From positions 122,001 through 186,000 of the forward strand of contig JACVTC010000032.1 in NCBI GenBank assembly GCA_016946835.1: DNA of 64,000 nt. Reading direction: 5' to 3'. Below, piece by piece: positions 21,801 to 42,373 of this stretch. Under the pieces are notes generated by a model. It did no database searches and was not told the origin of the DNA. It worked only from the letters and a program-made list of their open reading frames with translations. The stretch is from Neocallimastix lanati (nom. inval.) (lineage: Eukaryota > Neocallimastigomycota > Neocallimastigomycetes > Neocallimastigales > Neocallimastigaceae). Positions within the stretch are counted from its first letter, which is position 1. The number at the start of each line of letters is the position of its first letter. The position numbers and the translations under genes are program-made.

Positions 21801-22066
21801 AAATCAATAAATAATATTTAACTAATTTTATAAGTTATTAAATTAATATTATTAAAATAAAGTATAAATTTTAAAATTATATTTAATATTACTGGAATTT
21901 TAATTAAAAAAAAAAAAATTTTTTTATTAATAATAAATCAATAAATAATATTTAACTAATTTTATAAGTTATTAAATTAATATTATTAAAATAAAGTATA
22001 AATTTTAAAATTATATTTAATATTACTGGAATTTTAATTAAAAAAAAAAAAAAATTTTTTTATTAA
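21801..22066. repeat. two-copy tandem duplication, 133-bp unit
   Basis: The segment starting AAATCAATAAATAATATTTA at 21801 repeats at 21934 with almost no difference apart from the length of the central A run (13 versus 14). A recent local duplication; no coding content. Confidence 0.9.
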
Positions 22067-25009
22067 TAAATAATTTTAATATAAAAATAAGTACTAAAAA
22101 GAACTCTAATTACAAATAAATTATTGTACAAATTAAGGTATTTTAACAAGCTCTAAATAAAATAAAAAAAATTTGGAAAATAATGAAATAATGAATATGA
22201 GAAATACTTGAATATATATATATAAAGTATAATCAATATGATTTACATAAATATTACAATTCCAAAAAAATATAATATACAATAAAACATATTTCTCATT
22301 ATATAAAATTGATCTCATTAAGGAACTTCAAATACAGTAAATGAAGAATAAAATAGAATAAATAAATGATTTTATTATATGATAAATTAGAAATTCTGAT
22401 ACAGATTGGAATAATTTTTATCTATATGGAGTTATCATTGTTGAATAGGAAGAATTAGAGGTTCTTTTGACCTCGAAAGACATAACATAGTTTTTAGATA
22501 TTAATGTAAAGAATTTCATGTATTATTTTTAAGAAATGTCTAAATATATATATAAATATATATATATATTTATGATAATTATTAATTCCATTTAAATTTT
22601 TTTTTTTTATTTTTTATTTCTTATTAATTATAATATGATTTTTATTAACCTAAAAATGATTAGATTCTGAATTAAATATTTAATATCATAAATATTTGAT
22701 AAAGTTATAATTATTAAAAAAAATTTATGTAAATTATAAGATTAATATTTAGATTAAACAAATAAAATTATAAAAAATTATTTTAGAAGTGAATTAATAA
22801 GAAATGTAAAATAATAATAATAATAATAATAATAATAATTATAATAATAAATAATAAATAATAAATAATAAATAATAAATAATAATAAATAGTAATAAAT
22901 AATAATGAATAATAATAAATAGTAATAAATAATAATGAATAATAATAAATAATAATAAATAAATAAAGGATAATAATAATTATTATAATAATATATAGAT
23001 AATTTATTATTGTAAATTATTTGAACAAAAATATTAATAAAATTTTAAATTTTGAATTAAAGGAAAGAAATTAAATTAACTTAAAATAATAATAATAAAT
23101 AATAATAAAATTTTTTTTTAAAAAGATTTAATATATTTAAATCTTAATTTTAAAATGCATGTATAAAATGGATAAAAGCTATTATGATTTTAATTATAAA
23201 ATATGGAAGAACCATTTCATATATAAATAAATTTTCTATTTATATATAATCAGTACACATGATTATACTAATTTTATAGTATAGTTTAAAGTAGCATAAT
23301 TATTCATGATTTCATGATTTGAATTATTACTAATAATTTCACATTGAATATATATGCCTGAGTTTTTTTTATTGTATTTAATTTAAAGATTTTTTTATTA
23401 GGTATTTTTTTTTTTTTTTGTTACATTTAATTTAATATATATATATATATATTTTTTTTACATCTTTAATAAAAAAAAAAAAAAAAAAAAAAAAAGAATA
23501 AAAAAAGATAGAAACAAATAATAAAGTTTTTAAGCATGTATCTAAAACTAGAAAAGACGTATATGATGATTTCTCACAAGTCCTTAAACAAAATTTACGA
23601 TTAGTTCTGTTTTATTTTTATAAATTATTTACATAATTTAAAAATTTTTATTTATAATAAATTTTTATTCTATGAATTCTAACATAAATCTATGATTAAA
23701 TAATATATTATATTAAATAACTCTTATATTTTTCAATATAAAAATAATAAAAGGGCTATATATTAGTAATAATGATTGGATGATATTAAATAAATTGTGG
23801 CTGAATATATTATTAATATATTACATTATATATTATATATTATATATAACAAGTAAAAAATTAATTTTTATAAAATATTATATAAAAATATATATATAAT
23901 AAAATAAATAAATAAATAATAAATAATAGAGATTATTACATTAATGTAAATAAAATTAATAAAAGTAATATACAATAAATATATACAATCTTATTGTTTC
24001 CATAATTTAATATATCATATCATATCATAAAATGAACTAATAGTAAATTTTTTATTTAATAAAAGAAATTTTTAAAGTTTATTTATTTCCTTTATTTTTT
24101 TTTTTTTTTAAAAAAACAAAAGAGAAATAATAAAAAGTAAATATATTTTGTATAATTATTTTATTATTAAGTTAATAAGTATTTATTATAAACCACTATT
24201 AAAGGAAAATAAATAAAATAAAAAAAAAAAAAAAAATGTACAGCATAAATGAATATAAAATTTATAAATTTATATATTAATAGATCAAAAATATAAATTA
24301 TTGAAAGTAAACAAAAAATCAAATAGTATTAAAATAAAGAAATAGTTAAAATGACAATGAAAAACTAATAAATAAATAAATAAAAATAAAATAAAAAACA
24401 AATAAAAATAAATTTAAACAAATAAACAAAAAAAAAAAAAAAAAAAAAAAAAAAAGGAAAAGAATAAATAAATACAAAAAAGCAGATTAAATAAATGTTA
24501 ATTATATTTATAAATAAACATAAATATTAAATGCAAAAACAAAAAACAAAAAACAAAAAGCAAAGAACAAAAAAATAAACAAAGAATAAATGAAGAATAA
24601 GCAAATAATAAACAAATAATAAGCAATAGTAAACAAATAATAAACAATCTAATAAATAAATTAATAAATAAATAAAAGTAATAAATGAATGTTGGTATAA
24701 GTAACTAAATTATAATAAGAAATGATAAAAGTGTAGTTTGATTGCATTATAATAAAATCGATCTATTATTATATCTTTTTATATAATCAATTAATTAGTA
24801 TATGAATAAAAATATACAGATTTATCAATAGGGAACAATAAATTAAGATGAAAATTACATTTTGCATATAAAATAAACATTTTAAAAACTTTAAAAATTT
24901 TATAGAACAAAGATAATGTTAATGAGCTTAGTATTTTGAAAATAAAATAGTATGACTATTTATACTAACAATAATTCTTTTTTATTAATAAATTATCAAT
25001 ATTTAATAG

Positions 25010-25733
<724 letters not shown>

Positions 25734-26916
25734 ATTGACTAATAAAAATTTGTAGTGATGATTAAATTAAAAATTTCATAAATACTTAGATTTTCTTAAG
25801 AAAATTTTGTTATTATATAAAAATATAATGTATTTATTTTAAAAAAGATTAATACTTTTTTATTACAAAAAAAGAAGAAACAAAAAAGAAATAATAATAT
25901 CTTTTAAAAAAAGAATAAAAAAATATATAAATTAAAATAAATAAAATAATAATAAAAAAAAATAATAAAAAATCAGAAAAAAAATAAATATGTATGTATG
26001 AATTGGTGAACATTATTAGGAAGTACAATTAAAAGGTTATTTTAAAATAATTAAGATATGTTAATATATAATAGCTGATTATGTTTATTATTTTCATTTA
26101 GTTTTAATTAAAATAATTTTTTTGGTAAATGTTTAGTATTATAAATTTTTAGTTATTAAGATTAGATTGATCTATACCAATGTAGAATATATTTTAATCT
26201 ATTAATGATTGTTATTGAATATTAATTATACTGATCAAATATTCATCACGTGATGTCATTTTAATTATTTTCAAATTTGTGGATTCTGTATATTTTTTAC
26301 CTTTTTTTATTTTAAAATTTAATAGATCATATTTTATATAATTAAAATGTCCATTACACAAAAAATTATATATTAATTAAAAAAAAAAAAGTACCCATAA
26401 AATGAATATTAAAACTAAAACTATAAAAGATGATTATTATTATTATTATTATTATTATCATTATGTTGTTTTTATTTATAATTTAAAAAATATAACTAAT
26501 TTAATCTACTTTTACATGATATTATTTATATTATTGTGAAAATATTTTGACAATTTATATAATATCTATTGAAATTATAGAAATTCAATTAAATAAATAT
26601 TATACATATAAATATTATTTTATTTATTTATTTATTTATTTATTTATTTTGTTTTATTTCGATAATGTTATGGTATTTTAATATTTAATTTTACACATTT
26701 TTTTTTATCAATATTTTAGATATTTAATTATAGTTATTTCTGATTTTTTTTTTTTTTTTTAAAATAAATAAATAAATATATAATAATAATAATAATAATA
26801 AATAATACATAATAAATAGAAAATAAGAAATAGTAAATAATAAATTATCAGTTATAATATTAAAAAAATAACATTAAAAGGAAAAAAACTTTTTTCTTTC
26901 TCTTATAAAGTAATAT
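25734..26916. other. intergenic region between convergent ARF1 and INTS13 genes
   Basis: AT-rich, with A/T runs, a short ATT repeat (26425-26458) and TTTA repeats (26620-26650). Both flanking genes end here; no polyadenylation signal is distinctive in this base composition. Confidence 0.6.
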
Positions 26917-32207
<5,291 letters not shown>

Positions 32208-32460
32208 TTTATATCGATAAAGAAATTTCTTTTTATTTTAATTGATATATTTTGATTAATGGAACAATTTTGAATATTTCTAGTTATGCACTAAATATTT
32301 ATTTATAATTGTTTTTTCTTTTATATATTTATTATTTATTACTTTCAAATAAATTAATAATTAATTCATAAAATATAAATATTAAATTTAAAAAAAAATA
32401 TATATATAATTATAAAATATTGAAATAATAAATATAATTTTACTTCTTAAAGTAAATAGA

Positions 32461-32498
<38 letters not shown>

Positions 32499-32678
32499 TA
32501 ATATGGAATGTAAATAATTTTCTAAATATTGATTTTTGTATTTTCTATTTTGTGTCAATGTATAAACAGAAAATTTTAATTTTTTTACATTTCCAAAAAT
32601 AAATGTATTAAAAAATGTAAATAATAAATTTGTTAATAATTATATAAATAAAACTTCATTATTAAATAATGAAAAAAA

Positions 32679-32729
<51 letters not shown>

Positions 32730-33210
32730 TTTAAATTTTTTAAAAATGGAAGTAAAAATTAATTATTATTTTAATTTAAATTTTTAATTTTAGGAAATAT
32801 AAAATATAATAAACTAATTTCATTTACAAAATTATGTCCTTTAATTTAATTTCAATTTAGAAATTAAGCAAATCTAAGAAAAGTGAAAGTTCAAATTACT
32901 TTATATTAATTGTAATATTTAATATTTAAATAATATAATATAAAAACTTTTAATTTATGAATAGTACTAAAATAAATATATAAATAATATAAAATTTAAT
33001 ACAAATATAATTTAAATAAATATTATCATATAAAATAATAAACGAAAATAAATCATAAATAAAAATTACCAAACATTATTTATTTATAAGGTATTTAAAG
33101 TATTATTATAATATTATAATATTAAGTTATTGATATATTGTTATATTATAACGATTAATAAATTATATATACTTAATTTATTTAGTAAAATTATTTTTTT
33201 TATTAATTTA

Positions 33211-33247
<37 letters not shown>

Positions 33248-33320
33248 TTATTTTATTTTATTATATTTTATTTTTTATTTTATTTTTTTAATTTAAAATT
33301 ACATAGAATTAAATATAATA
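32208..33320. promoter_or_regulatory. divergent intergenic region between INTS13 and ATG4
   Basis: 1.1 kb separates the two start codons, which point away from each other, so promoters of both genes must lie here. The content is AAAT repeats (32458-32492), an A run plus AT-dinucleotide tract (32672-32723) and ATT repeats (33218-33247). No specific factor site is recognisable. Confidence 0.45.
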
Positions 33321-35888
<2,568 letters not shown>

Positions 35889-35903
35889 AACTATTAAAAT
35901 AAA

Positions 35904-35934
<31 letters not shown>

Positions 35935-36503
35935 ATAACATTAATAATAATTTATTATAATTAATAGTTCATTTTTATAATAATTATTATATTTATTATT
36001 TTTAAATAAGTAATTATATTAATTTAGTTTTTATATATTTGCAAAAAAAATTTATTATTTTTAATATATTATATATCTATATTATATTCAAATAAAAATA
36101 ATATATTAAAAATTTTAGTAACTATTTTTATTTATTATATTGTATTATCTATATAGCATCTATATAGCATTAAATATAATTACTATTTATATTTACTCTA
36201 TGATATAAGTAGTTAATAATAAATTACATTTAATTAATTATCTATAGATTAAAAGAAATAATTATTATATTTTAATGATAAATAAATGATTTTCTTTATT
36301 AGGTCAAAAGATAGCTTTTTTTTTTTTTTTTTTTTTTTGCAATGTATTTTATGAATTGATTTCTGTTAAATACAATAGCATATTTAATATCAGAAAATAT
36401 TTATTTTTAAGTTTAATGAAATCGAAAGTATTAAAAAATAATATTTGAAAATTTCAATATAATAATTTATATATATTTTTTTAAAATATATTAGTTTTAA
36501 GTA
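35889..36503. other. intergenic AT-rich DNA
   Basis: Downstream of ATG4: short AAT/ATT repeats and a T run at 36319-36338. No gene recognised. Confidence 0.6.
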
Positions 36504-36655
36504 AAATATACTTTTTCATAATCGTAATGATTCATAAAAAATAAATCATTAACACTAATGTACCCTTTAAAGTCTTCATCTTCAGTTAGTCTGAATTTTT
36601 GAAAATTATCTTCTGTATCAATACTTGATTTATCTATTTGTGAACATCTTCTTCA
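36504..36655 (-). pseudogene. possible terminal exon or gene fragment
   Basis: The minus strand reads CSQIDKSSIDTEDNFQKFRL then TEDEDFKGYISVNDLFFMNH and a tail ending YFT before a stop. Residue mix is protein-like and richer than the surroundings, but no upstream exon with a start was established and the family is not recognised. It may belong with the cysteine-containing fragment at 37000-37090. Confidence 0.35.
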
Positions 36656-36999
36656 TTTAATTATTTTTGTATTTAACATTTATTTTATATTTATAGAATT
36701 ATATATAGTGTTTTAAAGATATATAATTTTTAATTCTATTTATTTTTTTAATTTTTTTATATCCTTTATATTTATAACGTTTTAATAAAATAATTAGTTA
36801 CATAGTGATTTTCAAATAATTATTTTATAATAGATAATTTATTAATGTATTCTCTATTTCTAAAACCACATATTTTTAAAATTCAAATGTACATCTCTAT
36901 TTATATATATTTATATATATATATATATTATTATTATTATTATATATATACATATATAATAATAACTGATATAACTATAGCAATAATACATAGAGTATT

Positions 37000-37090
37000 A
37001 AAATATTTGTGCTGTGTCAAGAATAATTGTACTAGGACAAAGTGCTAATGGATTTCCAGGGTCACAAACTTTATCATTAGTATTTTTAAC
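37000..37090 (-). pseudogene. short gene fragment with Cys/Pro residues
   Basis: The minus strand reads VKNTNDKVCDPGNPLALCPS then TIILDTAQIF. It resembles part of a secreted or extracellular domain, but it has no start, no flanking exons that can be joined with confidence, and no recognised family. It lies between the 36.5-kb fragment and dispersed repeat copy B. Confidence 0.3.
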
Positions 37091-37117
37091 CCTATATATA
37101 TATATTTTTTTATCACA

Positions 37118-37502
37118 GCAATTATTGCGAACTTAACTTTATTTATTTATTCACTTATTAATTAAATGCATATTTTTTAAAAAATACAAAATTGATTATA
37201 AAATATTATTTGTCCAAATTGAACATAATAATTTTTTTAATAGAAATAAAAAATAAAAGTAATGTTCGAAATATACTGTATAAATAAATTCAGAAAAAAG
37301 TCCATATGCAATAAAATTCACTTTCAGATTATAAGATTTCTGTTTAAAAAGAAATTCTTATTTCGGATTAGGGTTTGAATTGCCTATCTGAAACAAATTA
37401 TGGTTTTCTCTTTCAGAAGCATTGGCTCTGCTAGCCTATCTTACTGTCTTTTCAGCATTGACGCACCTGGCTAGTCTGCGCTTATACCGTCGGAATAGCA
37501 AC
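37118..37502 (-). repeat. dispersed repeat, copy B
   Basis: Reverse-strand copy, the longest with both coding end and 3' tail. In sense it reads LFRRYKRRLARCVNAEKTVR, stop, ASRANASERENHNLFQ and GNSNPNP, followed by the non-coding tail shared with copies A, C and D, ending in TTCGCAATAATTGC and an A run. The coding portion matches the 46.5-kb fragment (LFNRFK, SVNAEETVRQASRA), so the repeat derives from a protein-coding family; an in-frame stop marks this copy as dead. Confidence 0.72.
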
Positions 37503-37506
37503 CTTA

Positions 37507-38460
37507 TCAAGTACTAGCCTTAGGAGTAATTTCTGTGAAGAGAGTCATAGATCGCACCAAGAATGACGTTTTTGAATAATCACCAGAAATGATTTGGTTA
37601 TTAAACAAAATATCCCATTCCTTTTTATAATATAAATCAATAATATCTTTACCTCTTCCTCCAGGAGGAAAATTATATACTTGGTACCACGTCACATATA
37701 TATTTATACACTTATTGTTCAGAAAATTACTGATATTAATACGATTTTCACCAACTGACTTATTCACTATATTGTTAGTAATGATACTATTATTTTCACT
37801 ATTATTAATTATTAATATTCCTATTTTCACATTCATTTAATATTAATATTTCAATTTTTACTTTTATTAATATTAATATTCTTAATTTCACTATCAATAC
37901 TATTTCTATTATTAACAATATTATTGCTATTGCTGCTATTACTATTATTATTATTAATATTATACACTTCGTTACTACTATCAGAATCATTACTCGATTA
38001 TATATTATTAATATTTGTGACAACAGTGTTTACATTACTATTTGATGTTGGATAATACTTGGTAATTACAAAAAATTTTTCATAAAAAATTTCAATATCC
38101 TTAAAATATTTCATTCGAAATTCGCTGAAAAAAAAGCATTTAGAAAACCAATATTTCAATCGAGGATTACTAGTTTCTCAATAACAGTAAGAATAGTGTT
38201 CTGGATAGTCGTCTTTAACTATATTGGTAACTTTTACAACACCAGCATCAAATTTATATCCACATCTGACAAGAAGTACACATCGGAAACCTTAGAGTTG
38301 AACTTTTAATAGTCTTTAGATTTCTTAGATTTATTTTTCTTATAAGCCTTAGTCTTGATTGATTTTTCTGCTATATCTCTATCTCAGTAAAAGTTGACAA
38401 TCGCTTTTTTTGAAGGAAATTCATCTAATTTTAAATCAATTTAGAATTAATATTATTTAC
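37507..38460 (-). pseudogene. broken, unidentified coding region
   Basis: Minus strand: fragments LDEFPSKKAIVNFY (about 38440), AEKSIKTKAYKKNKSKKSKD, then CGYKFDAGVVKVTNIVKDDY and PEHYSYCY (about 38260-38190), TSNPRLKYWFSKC, Asn/Ser-rich sequence, and an open 109-codon segment ending NKCINIYVTWYQVYNFPPGG, KEWDILFNNQIISGDYSKTS and FTEITPKAST. Stops and frame changes occur between the pieces. Basic and Cys/His-containing segments are reminiscent of DNA-binding regions of transposon proteins, but this is only an impression and no family is claimed. Confidence 0.35.
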
Positions 38461-39458
38461 TTATATAAAATATTTTTTTATTAACAATGAATATCTTTAC
38501 ATTATTTATATAACAATTTTTAAATGAATTTGTACCTTCAACGCCATCCATTCTAAGACATAATGTCTCATAATTACTTTTTTTTTTTTTTATTTTATTT
38601 TTTCTAATAATAAAAAACAGTGCGATAAAACAAATTGCGGTTACATCATAATAACCATTTCTGTATGGTAATTCCTTCTTTTTAATATCTCTTCAAATAT
38701 TATTACTGTTTTACTATTAATAATATATATATAAATAAATTATTATTTATATACATACAATTATCAATAATACAAAACGAAACAAAACATAATAAAACGA
38801 AACTTTAAATAATATATAAAATATTTATAATTCTACAATAATTTTATATCTCAAATTCATTAAATAGATAAATTGAATAATTATATGTTAACGGGTATGT
38901 TTCAAAATAATTGAATTCTTCTTCATGAAACATTAATGAAAGATTTATTGCTGGATTATGATTATCATTTAATTCTTTTTTACATTTTACTATTTTAAAT
39001 TTAAATTAAAATAATAAGATGATGAATTTTCATTAGTAATATATGCTTTTATTATAATTTATAATTTTATACTTAGTTTAATAATTTAATTAAAATTCTT
39101 TGTTTTTGATAAAAAATATATATAAAATTATGATAAGAACTAAAGTTTTTGTTTTTTTAAAATTAATAATAAAAATATTTTATAAAATGTTAAACAAAAT
39201 TAAGAAATCATATAAAAAAGTTAATTATTAGAAATTCAAATAATAATTTGAATTTTATTTATTATTAATAAGAATAAAAATTTAAAATACTATATCAATG
39301 TATTTTATAATATTTATCCTATATAATATATAAAGAGAAAAAAACTTTTTATTTAATTTTTTTATTAATTTATATAATCATTATATTAGATGTATTTTTT
39401 ATATTATTAAAAATAACTAAAATTTTTAATTTTTTAATTTATTTTTTTTTTTTTTAGA
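38461..39458. other. intergenic AT-rich DNA
   Basis: No supported gene. It carries T runs (38578-38592, 39440-39456) and short AT repeats. A protein-like stretch was sought around 38500-38700 and 38870-38990 but nothing continuous was found. Confidence 0.5.
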
Positions 39459-39790
39459 ATGAGGTTAATGAGAAGGGAGGATAATAGCAGTCTATCCCTT
39501 AAACGTATTAGACTCTCAATGGATCTTTACCATATCGTTTCGGTTCGACTAACACCTCTCCCTAAGCAAGGCAAGTATAAAAGACATTCCCTATACGCCT
39601 TTTCATACGACGTGCTTCTTTACTGTTTTCTCTTAAGCCATTGTCGAAAAGGAACAACTACTAATCTTTTCATTGATCAAGAACTCGTTACTCTAGTAAT
39701 TTTATAGCCTAGCAACAGGAATACTTATCATAGTGAGCGAATACCAACTTCATTTATAAGGAAAAACAGACCGGGAGGATGATAATCACC
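39457..39790. other. unidentified GC-richer island
   Basis: About 330 bp of balanced composition in otherwise very AT-rich DNA, with sharp edges: a T run ending TTTTTAG on the left and AT-rich DNA on the right. The plus strand has an 82-codon open frame (MRLMRREDNSSLSLKRIRLS start). GGGAGGATAATAG near the left end and GGGAGGATGATAATC near the right end are similar. No tRNA, rRNA or known protein was recognised. Candidates are an inserted element, a non-coding RNA or a gene fragment. Confidence 0.4.
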
Positions 39791-40828
39791 CAATATAAAT
39801 TTAGAAGGTAATAATATTTATTTAATAATAAATATTATTACAATAAACTTTTTATTAATCTATTTTATATTTTATAATAAATCTTTATGGATAATTTTTT
39901 TAATGGATATTAAACCTTTATAATAATATATTTTATATTATTATTATTATTTTATTAATATTCAATTACAACTATCTTATTAATATTTAATAATAAATAT
40001 TTTATTAATATCCTTTATTAAAATTCTCATCAATAATTTTAATAAGAATCCATTAAGATACTTCAATAGATACAATATAATGTCCAATAATAATTACTTC
40101 AATATTTTTACTGATTTAATCATACTTCCCCTTTTCTTTACATTGGACTTTCTCATCCAAAATAAAATCCTGTAAATACAGAAATATTTTATTCTGTATA
40201 TATTTAAATAAATAAATAAAAATTGTAAAGATTAATAAATAAGTTTTAAATAAAGAAACATAATATTTTTTTTTTCATTTTTTTATTATTTTATAAAAAA
40301 AAAAATTCATATAAATATAAAAGCAGCTTTAAAATTTATATTTTAGAGATTATTATATAAAAAGATAATTATTGCAAAAGAAATTTAAAGTTTTTGAGAA
40401 TCATGTAACGGTTAAAAATAAATAAAAGTTTAAACCAAGAAACTAGTATATAAAATTCTCCCAAAAATTATTCTTGGATAGAGTTTATCTGTCATAACAT
40501 GTTCTTAAAACTATTCAATTATACAATTTTAAATTTTGAATTTGAAATAAAATGAAAATAGTAACCTTAATTATTAATAAATATATTTATTAAGTAATCA
40601 CGTGAAACATATTTATATATTTTGAAACATAATAAATTGAAACGAAATATAAAAATAACGTGATAAAATAAATTTATGTTATACCATAAATTTATTTTAA
40701 TTCACTTTGATAATCTATGTAAACATAAGTTTTATGTTAATTTTTATGTTATATATGATAAAAATGTGGATAATTTATATTTATTTTCTTATTAAAATTT
40801 ATATTAGTTTCATATACTTTTATACTAA

Positions 40829-40919
40829 AGTATATTTTAAAACAAATTCTTATGATATATTTATTATTTAAAATATTTAAATAATAAATATATCATAAAA
40901 ATTTGTTTTAAAATATACT
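40829..40919. repeat. 44-bp-arm inverted repeat
   Basis: Arms of about 44 nt flank a 3-nt centre (ATA), with one mismatch (TTCTT against TTTTT in the complement). The left arm begins AGTATATTTTAAAACAAATT. A near-perfect palindrome only about 55 bp from a larger one. Confidence 0.9.
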
Positions 40920-40975
40920 AAACTATGTATAATATAATATTCTTAGATTCTTGGATTTCAATTTGTATTACATTC

Positions 40976-41119
40976 TACTTTAATTTTTATTTATGGAGAA
41001 ATATTATAAATTATTATGTTTTAATGTATTTTAATTAATCCTACAAATTTAATGGATTAATTAAAATACATTAAAACATAATAATTTATAATATTTCTCC
41101 ATAAATAAAAATTAAAGTA
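40976..41119. repeat. perfect 66-bp-arm inverted repeat
   Basis: The left arm 40976-41041 (starting TACTTTAATTTTTATTTATG) and right arm 41054-41119 are perfect reverse complements, with a 12-nt loop (TACAAATTTAAT). It is too long and exact for chance even at this AT content. No flanking target duplication or coding content is evident; a foldback/MITE-type element or a recent palindromic duplication fits. Confidence 0.95.
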
Positions 41120-42373
41120 TATCTTATTAATTAAATATTATCTTATTTTTTTTTTATTCTCTTATTATTATCATAAGTATTCGTAAAGTATATATACATA
41201 TATATTTTTGTTTTTATAATATATATGTATATTCATTTTTTGTAAAAATTTTATTAAAAATGATTATCAAAATGATTCATTTATTTTTTATTTAAAAAAA
41301 AAAGATACAACTTTTATAAATCATATGATATAGTAATATATAATCCATTTTTTAGAATACATTATAATTTATTATCAAATACATAATATATAATTATACA
41401 TTAAACATTTTATGACATATTCCAAATCATGAATCATTTTTTTTTTTAATTTTTTCTAAATAGTAAATATTAAATTAGAATAAATATTTCCTAATATATA
41501 TATATATTAATAAAATATCATGTAGTAATATTTAATTAATTAAAAAAAAAGGGAATATAGTAATTTTTTTTATTGTAACCCATATATAATTCTTATATAA
41601 ATATATATTAAAATATATATTAAAATTTTTGGTTTGTATATCAATGAAAATAATATTAATATATGTAAATTTTTATTTTTATAATAATCTTTATTTATTT
41701 ATTCAATTACTATTGTGTAATATATTATTAATAATTAATTTTATGTTGCACAAATAAAATTTTTATTTTCATAAATTTAAAATTATAATAATATATATTA
41801 TATTGCTACTTCAATTTTATTCGACAAACTTTAATTAATATTTTTTCGTTATTATTATTTATATTTATTATGAATTTTATTATATTTAAACTTTTATGAT
41901 TATTATATTCATAAATTTTTAGTTAATCCTATTATAATAATTATTATTATAATTATTTTATTTTTATTTTTTATTTAGTTTTTTTTTTTTTTTTTTTTAC
42001 AAAAATTAAAAAAAAATAAAAATAAAAATAAAAGAAAAAAAAAAAAGAAAAAAGAAAAAAAATGTTTAAATAAATATTTATATATATATGAAAGTTATGA
42101 ATATTTTAATGTAAACCAAATAAAGGTGATAACATAGACTTTAAATAATTAAAAAGTAATTAATTTATTAATTTATTATTTCATTTTTAATATAACATAA
42201 CTTTTTTCAAAAACAATATAATTATATAAATAAAAAAATAATTATTCATAGTTAATACCTTTTTTCATTAAATCAGATTAAATAAATATTTGAAAAGGGG
42301 TATTTTAAAAAAAAAATAAACATATATTATAAATAATATTTAATTTATATTATTTAATTAACTTATTGAAAAA

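Larger units (their letters stand above)
39791..42373. other. intergenic region with palindromes
   Basis: No gene. Contains the two large inverted repeats listed separately (40829-40919 and 40976-41119), A/T runs (41983-42000, and an A-rich stretch 42001-42061) and the presumed promoter of the 42.4-kb gene. Confidence 0.6.

Noticed and set aside
36845-37048. 67-codon open frame with Tyr/Ile runs
   Set aside because: Mostly a translation of AT-dinucleotide and ATT repeats; the protein-like signal in this interval is on the minus strand.
39480-39570. Possible tRNA gene (GGTTCGACTAACACC resembles a B box)
   Set aside because: The bases flanking the TTCGA do not form a 5-bp T stem, and no matching acceptor or anticodon stem could be found upstream.
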